Source: Pseudomonadota bacterium
GTDB lineage: Bacteria; Pseudomonadota; Gammaproteobacteria; Xanthomonadales; Xanthomonadaceae
Length of the DNA: 7,998 nt
Assembly: GCA_023423675.1 (NCBI GenBank)
Contig: JAFAFD010000371.1
Location: forward strand, 1 to 7,998
Reading direction: 5' to 3'
The notes beneath the pieces are model-generated. The model saw only the letters and a program-made list of their open reading frames with translations, searched no databases and was not told the DNA's origin. The position numbers and the translations under genes are program-made. Below are positions 5,089-7,998 of the stretch, one piece after another (within the stretch, counting starts at the first letter, position 1; each line of letters begins with the position of its first letter).

Positions 5089-6423
5089 TTAGCCGTTCGC
5101 AAGAACGGAGGCAGCCGAACTTGCGTTCTGCTTGCGGCTGCCGGCCTGGTTGGCGCTGCAGGCGCGGGCGTATTCGCCCAGGCACTGGCCGATGCGGTGC
5201 TGCACCAGCGCGATGGGGGTGTTGGCCAGGGCGCCTTCGCGCACGGCGCGGTACTGCTCGGGCAGATGCTGGCTGAGCAGCACCAGCGGCGGCGCCTGCC
5301 GTTCCAGGTTGGCGAACAGGGTCTGCACCGCCTGCAGCAATGCCGGCTCGCCCCAGTAGTAGCGGCAGCGGTCGCTGAAAGAGAAGCGGCGCAGCAGGCG
5401 CAGCTCGGCCTCGTCGCCCTGGTAATACGGCTGCCAGTACTTCGGCTGCGCCTGCATCACTTCGTCCAGCACCTGCGGCAGGCGCGAGCACTGCGCGTCC
5501 GGCAGCAGTTCCGCCTCGATGGCGGCCAGCGCGAACAGCGCTTCGCGGTAGGCGAAGGTCGCCGCCGGGCCCACCTTGAGGATGGCGAAGTGGTCGCGCA
5601 CCAGTGCGTGCAGGCCGCTCTCGCGCTGGTAATCGGTGGAATGCGCTTCGAACACGATGCGCGGCTGCTGTTCGAGGAAATCCGCGAGCGCACTGGCGGC
5701 CGCCGGGTCGTACTCGTGCACGCTGCTGTGGTCGAAATCCACGCCTGGCTGCACCACCATCGCGATCACGCGCTGCCAGGCATCGCGCAGCTGCGGCGTA
5801 TCGAAGGCCTGCTGGTGGATGGCCAGGGTCTGCGCGGCAGCGGCCGGGGTGGTCACCTGCAGGCCACCGGCCAGCGAGGCTTCGCCACCAGGTACCGGCA
5901 CTTCCGTGCCGATGACATAGACCGGCGGCGGCAGGCCGTGTTCGGCAGCGGTGCGCTCGGCGATCTCGGCCAGTTCGGACGAACGCGCGGCGACGATCGC
6001 ATCGGGCAGCGGCACCGGGTCATCGGTGCAGGACATGCTGCAATCCAGGTGGATCTTGTGGAAGCCGGCGGCCACGTAGGCCTCGATCAGCACGCGCGCG
6101 TGGGTCATCGCTTCGGCGGCCGGGCGCTTCTGCCAGGCATTCGGGCCCAGGTGGTCGCCACCGAGGATCAGACGTTCGCGCGGGAAACCTTCTTCATCGG
6201 CCAGCGCGCCGACGTAGTCGCGGTACTGCGGCGGGGTCATGCCGGTGTAGCCGCCGAACTGGTCGACCTGGTTCGAGGTCGCCTCGATCAACAGCACGGT
6301 GCCGTGTGCCAGCGCCACGTGCATGGCCGCGCGCAGCACCTGTTCGTTGCTGCAGCAGACGCTGTACAGGCCGACGTTGGCACCGGCGCGGTGGGAAGCA
6401 AGCAGGGTCTGCAGCGGGGACAT
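5089..6423 (-). CDS. agaZ: GatZ/KbaZ/AgaZ family protein: aldolase accessory subunit or tagatose-6-phosphate 4-epimerase
   Basis: 444 residues, close to the ~420-430 of E. coli KbaZ/GatZ/AgaZ, with about 20 extra residues at the C-terminus rich in Ala, Ser and Asn. Conserved blocks fill the whole length: SVCCSN (21-26), IEATSNQVDQFGGYTGMTP (46-64), LILGGDHLGPNAWQ (85-98), AGFHKIHLDCSMSC (119-132), YVIGTEVPVPGGEAS (169-183), VVQPGVDFDHS (223-233), FEAHSTDYQ (258-266), VRDHFAILKVGPAATFA.REA (275-295), and SFSDRCRYYW (348-357). The start is ATG 6423, preceded by GGAG about 9 bases upstream and 17 bases after the kinase stop; the frame stays open further upstream, but that part reads as non-homologous shadow of the kinase gene. 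In enteric bacteria these proteins stabilise the class II tagatose-bisphosphate aldolase (KbaY/GatY/AgaY). In Agrobacterium a family member is a tagatose-6-phosphate 4-epimerase. No aldolase partner is seen here, so either role is open. Product enters glycolysis from tagatose-6-phosphate. Confidence 0.92.
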   Translation of the reverse strand: MSPLQTLLASHRAGANVGLYSVCCSNEQVLRAAMHVALAHGTVLLIEATSNQVDQFGGYTGMTPPQYRDYVGALADEEGFPRERLILGGDHLGPNAWQKRPAAEAMTHARVLIEAYVAAGFHKIHLDCSMSCTDDPVPLPDAIVAARSSELAEIAERTAAEHGLPPPVYVIGTEVPVPGGEASLAGGLQVTTPAAAAQTLAIHQQAFDTPQLRDAWQRVIAMVVQPGVDFDHSSVHEYDPAAASALADFLEQQPRIVFEAHSTDYQRESGLHALVRDHFAILKVGPAATFAYREALFALAAIEAELLPDAQCSRLPQVLDEVMQAQPKYWQPYYQGDEAELRLLRRFSFSDRCRYYWGEPALLQAVQTLFANLERQAPPLVLLSQHLPEQYRAVREGALANTPIALVQHRIGQCLGEYARACSANQAGSRKQNASSAASVLANG

Positions 6424-6440
6424 GGTCAGGCTCCGGTCAA

Positions 6441-7379
6441 TCAGGAAAACGAGGGTTGGCAGGCGAGCAGGGCGGCACCGCGGGCACCCCCGGCATCGCC
6501 GAAGCGCGGCGGCACGATGGGCGGCACCTGCGCGCCGTTGAACAGATGCGCGGCAACGGCAGCCGGCAGCAGCTGGTACAGCGGCGCGTACTGCGAAAGG
6601 CCGCCACCGAGCACGATGACGTGCGGGTCCAGCGCCAGCACCAGTGCGGCCAAGCTGTGGCCGAGCAGGTCGCGGTGGATGTCCAGCGCCTGGCGGGCAC
6701 GCACATCGCCGGCCTCGGCCAGGGTGATCACTGCGCTGGCGTCGCGCGCGCTGCCGCCGAGATGGCGCTCGATCATCGCCATGCCGCTGCCCGACACGTA
6801 GCGCTCCACGCAGCCCTGCAGGCCGCAGCCGCAGTCCAGCAGGGGCAGGCCGTGGCGCTGCAGCAGGTGGCCGGGCACGCTCCAGTGGCCCCACTCGCCG
6901 GCCAGGCCGTTGAAGCCGGTCAGCAGGCGGCCCTGCAGGCAGAAGCCACCACCGGCACCGGTGCCGAGGATGGCGCCGAACATGCTGGGGTAGCCGTCGG
7001 CGGCGCCACCGTGCGCCTCGGACAAGGCGAAGCACTGCAGGTCGTTGCCGAAGTGCAGCGGGCGCTGCAGGCGTGCCTGCAGATCCTGGGCCACGCACTG
7101 GCCGGTCAGGGCCGGCACGTTCGCGCTCAGCTGGCGGCCACTGCGGCGGTCACGCACGCCGGGCAGGGCGATGCCGATGGCGGCATCACCGCGGCCCAGC
7201 GCAGCATCGGCCTTCGCCACCAGCGCGACCACGGCCTGCAGGAAGCCGTTGTAGTCACCTTGTGGGGTGGCCACGCGGCGGCGCCAGGTGACCTGCATCG
7301 CCGCATCGCACGCCACCAGCTCGATCTTGGTGCCGCCGATGTCGATGCCGTAGCAGGCGTGGGCGATCAGCTCAGCCAT
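6441..7379 (-). CDS. agaK: ROK-family amino-sugar kinase (AgaK/NagK type)
   Basis: 312 residues, normal for a ROK kinase. The ATP-binding DIGGTK is at 13-18, the catalytic Asp113 lies in FGNDLQCFALSEA (110-122), GTGAGGG at 139-145 and GEWGHW at 161-166. The structural zinc site is complete: His165 with Cys183, Cys185 and Cys190 in CGCGLQGCVERYVSGSG. The closing GGGLS (258-262) and the G-A-x-x-G-A-A near the end also fit. The pattern is closest to bacterial NagK (GlcNAc kinase); where family members have N-D-A-N-C-F-A after the catalytic region, this one has N-D-L-Q-C-F-A. It should phosphorylate the N-acetylhexosamine at O6 with ATP in the cytoplasm after uptake by a permease, which fits a PTS-free pathway ending in AgaS. 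GalNAc is the likely substrate from the neighbours, but GlcNAc cannot be excluded. The ATG overlaps the agaS stop by 8 bases, and agaZ starts 17 bases after its TGA. Confidence 0.9.
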   Translation of the reverse strand: MAELIAHACYGIDIGGTKIELVACDAAMQVTWRRRVATPQGDYNGFLQAVVALVAKADAALGRGDAAIGIALPGVRDRRSGRQLSANVPALTGQCVAQDLQARLQRPLHFGNDLQCFALSEAHGGAADGYPSMFGAILGTGAGGGFCLQGRLLTGFNGLAGEWGHWSVPGHLLQRHGLPLLDCGCGLQGCVERYVSGSGMAMIERHLGGSARDASAVITLAEAGDVRARQALDIHRDLLGHSLAALVLALDPHVIVLGGGLSQYAPLYQLLPAAVAAHLFNGAQVPPIVPPRFGDAGGARGAALLACQPSFS

Positions 7380-7998
7380 GGTGGATGGTGACGCCCTGGA
7401 CGACGCGGTTGACGGTGCCGTCCGGGAACGGATTGTCCGGGGTCAGGCCCAGCGCGGCCGAACGCTGCAGCGCGAACAGCTGTGCAAAGCCCAGCCACAC
7501 CGGCGCCAGCCACGGGTCGTCCAGTGCCGGCACGGTGAGCGTGTACTCGTCGTCCGCGCCGATATCCGCATGCGGGCCGATCGCCAGCACCTGGCCAGCC
7601 ACGCCGTCGCGGCGCAGTTCTTCCAGCAGGTCCTGTTCGTAGCGGCGTGCCAGCGGCTGCACGCTGCGCAGCACGACCACCAGGGTGTCGCCGTCCAGCG
7701 TGGACTTGGGGCCGTGGCGGAAGCCGAGCGGAGTATTCGCAAGGGCCAGCACGCGGCCGGCGGTCAGCTCCAGCACCTTCAGCGCGCACTCGCGGGCCAG
7801 GGCTTCCAGAGGACCGCTGGCCAGGTAGATCACCCGGTTGAACGGACGCTGCGCGAGTGACGCGACCGGTGCATCCCACTGCGCCAGGCCTTCGCGGCCG
7901 AGCGTGGCGATCTGCTTCAGGCGCGCGACGCGTGCCTCCCACGGCGCGCGGTCGAACACGGTCAGCGCGGCCAGCAGCATGCAGGTCAGGCTGCTGGT
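7372..7998 (-). CDS. agaS: AgaS-type sugar isomerase, C-terminal part (gene start outside window)
   Basis: Partial: the frame is open to the window's right edge, giving 209 residues of a family usually 340-390 long. The first visible residues, TSSLTCMLLAAL, match the end of the first SIS domain. The second SIS domain follows with VIYLASGPLEALARECALKV, LELTAGRVLALANTPLGFRH and GPKSTLDGDTLVVVLRS, then a C-terminal ARRYEQDLLEELRRD segment, all in the pattern of E. coli AgaS. AgaS converts galactosamine-6-phosphate to tagatose-6-phosphate and ammonia. The internal ATG at 7980 should not be taken as the start, since homology continues past it. The TGA at 7374-7372 lies inside the kinase start region (8-base overlap), supporting one operon with coupled translation. 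The promoter of the operon must be upstream of this gene. Confidence 0.93.
   Translation of the reverse strand, partial: TSSLTCMLLAALTVFDRAPWEARVARLKQIATLGREGLAQWDAPVASLAQRPFNRVIYLASGPLEALARECALKVLELTAGRVLALANTPLGFRHGPKSTLDGDTLVVVLRSVQPLARRYEQDLLEELRRDGVAGQVLAIGPHADIGADDEYTLTVPALDDPWLAPVWLGFAQLFALQRSAALGLTPDNPFPDGTVNRVVQGVTIHHG

Noticed and set aside
5197..6801. A 534-codon open frame on the + strand opposite agaZ
   Set aside because: Low-complexity His/Gln/Arg-rich translation without motifs; the opposite strand carries the conserved GatZ/KbaZ protein.
6424..7098. Upstream extension of the agaZ frame to give a 669-residue fusion protein
   Set aside because: The extra residues are Arg/Pro-rich and lie over the kinase gene in another frame; family homology and the GGAG site start at ATG 6423.
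7980..7982. ATG at 7980 as the start of a short 202-residue sugar isomerase
   Set aside because: AgaS homology continues through the six codons before it to the window edge, so the gene is cut by the window and not short.

Overview
The window is GC-rich (roughly two thirds G+C) with strongly biased codon use. It carries three copies of the GTAG-ended, hairpin-forming repeat family known as SMAG in Stenotrophomonas maltophilia. Repeats and gene content together point to a Stenotrophomonas of the maltophilia complex, or a very close Xanthomonadaceae relative. This is inferred from motifs; no database search was possible.

Layout. The left end (1-506, + strand) is the 3' part of a comF-type phosphoribosyltransferase gene, followed by an inverted SMAG pair (516-583). 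Next, still on +, is a small predicted lipoprotein (642-1187) whose mature part resembles the P1-head domain of the SecD translocation factor. A second SMAG pair (1197-1263) sits between this gene and the convergent minus-strand block that fills the rest of the window.

The minus-strand block (7998 down to 1275) reads, in transcription order: agaS (sugar isomerase, 5' end outside the window), a ROK-family amino-sugar kinase (agaK/nagK type), agaZ (GatZ/KbaZ family), agaR (DeoR-type repressor), an N-acetylhexosamine-6-phosphate deacetylase (agaA/nagA type) and an MFS sugar porter. The first five genes overlap or lie within about 30 bases of each other and look like one operon. The porter is separated by 106 bases that contain the third SMAG pair, whose GTAG end supplies the deacetylase stop codon.

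How the genes work together. The set fits catabolism of N-acetylgalactosamine: import by the porter, phosphorylation by the kinase, deacetylation to galactosamine-6-phosphate, and deaminating isomerisation to tagatose-6-phosphate by AgaS, with AgaR as the sensor-repressor. AgaZ is present, but neither an AgaY/KbaY-type catalytic aldolase nor a tagatose-6-phosphate kinase is visible here. AgaZ may therefore help an aldolase encoded elsewhere, or act as a tagatose-6-phosphate 4-epimerase feeding fructose-6-phosphate, an activity shown for some members of its family. GalNAc rather than GlcNAc is favoured by AgaS, AgaZ and AgaR; the kinase and deacetylase alone would not settle it.

The least ordinary items are the orphan SecD-P1-head-like lipoprotein, the sugar porter with two large periplasmic insertions, the unresolved lower pathway around AgaZ, and the SMAG element that ends the deacetylase gene. 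No tRNA, rRNA, CRISPR array, insertion sequence or phage gene was seen. No stretch over 300 bases lacks a gene.
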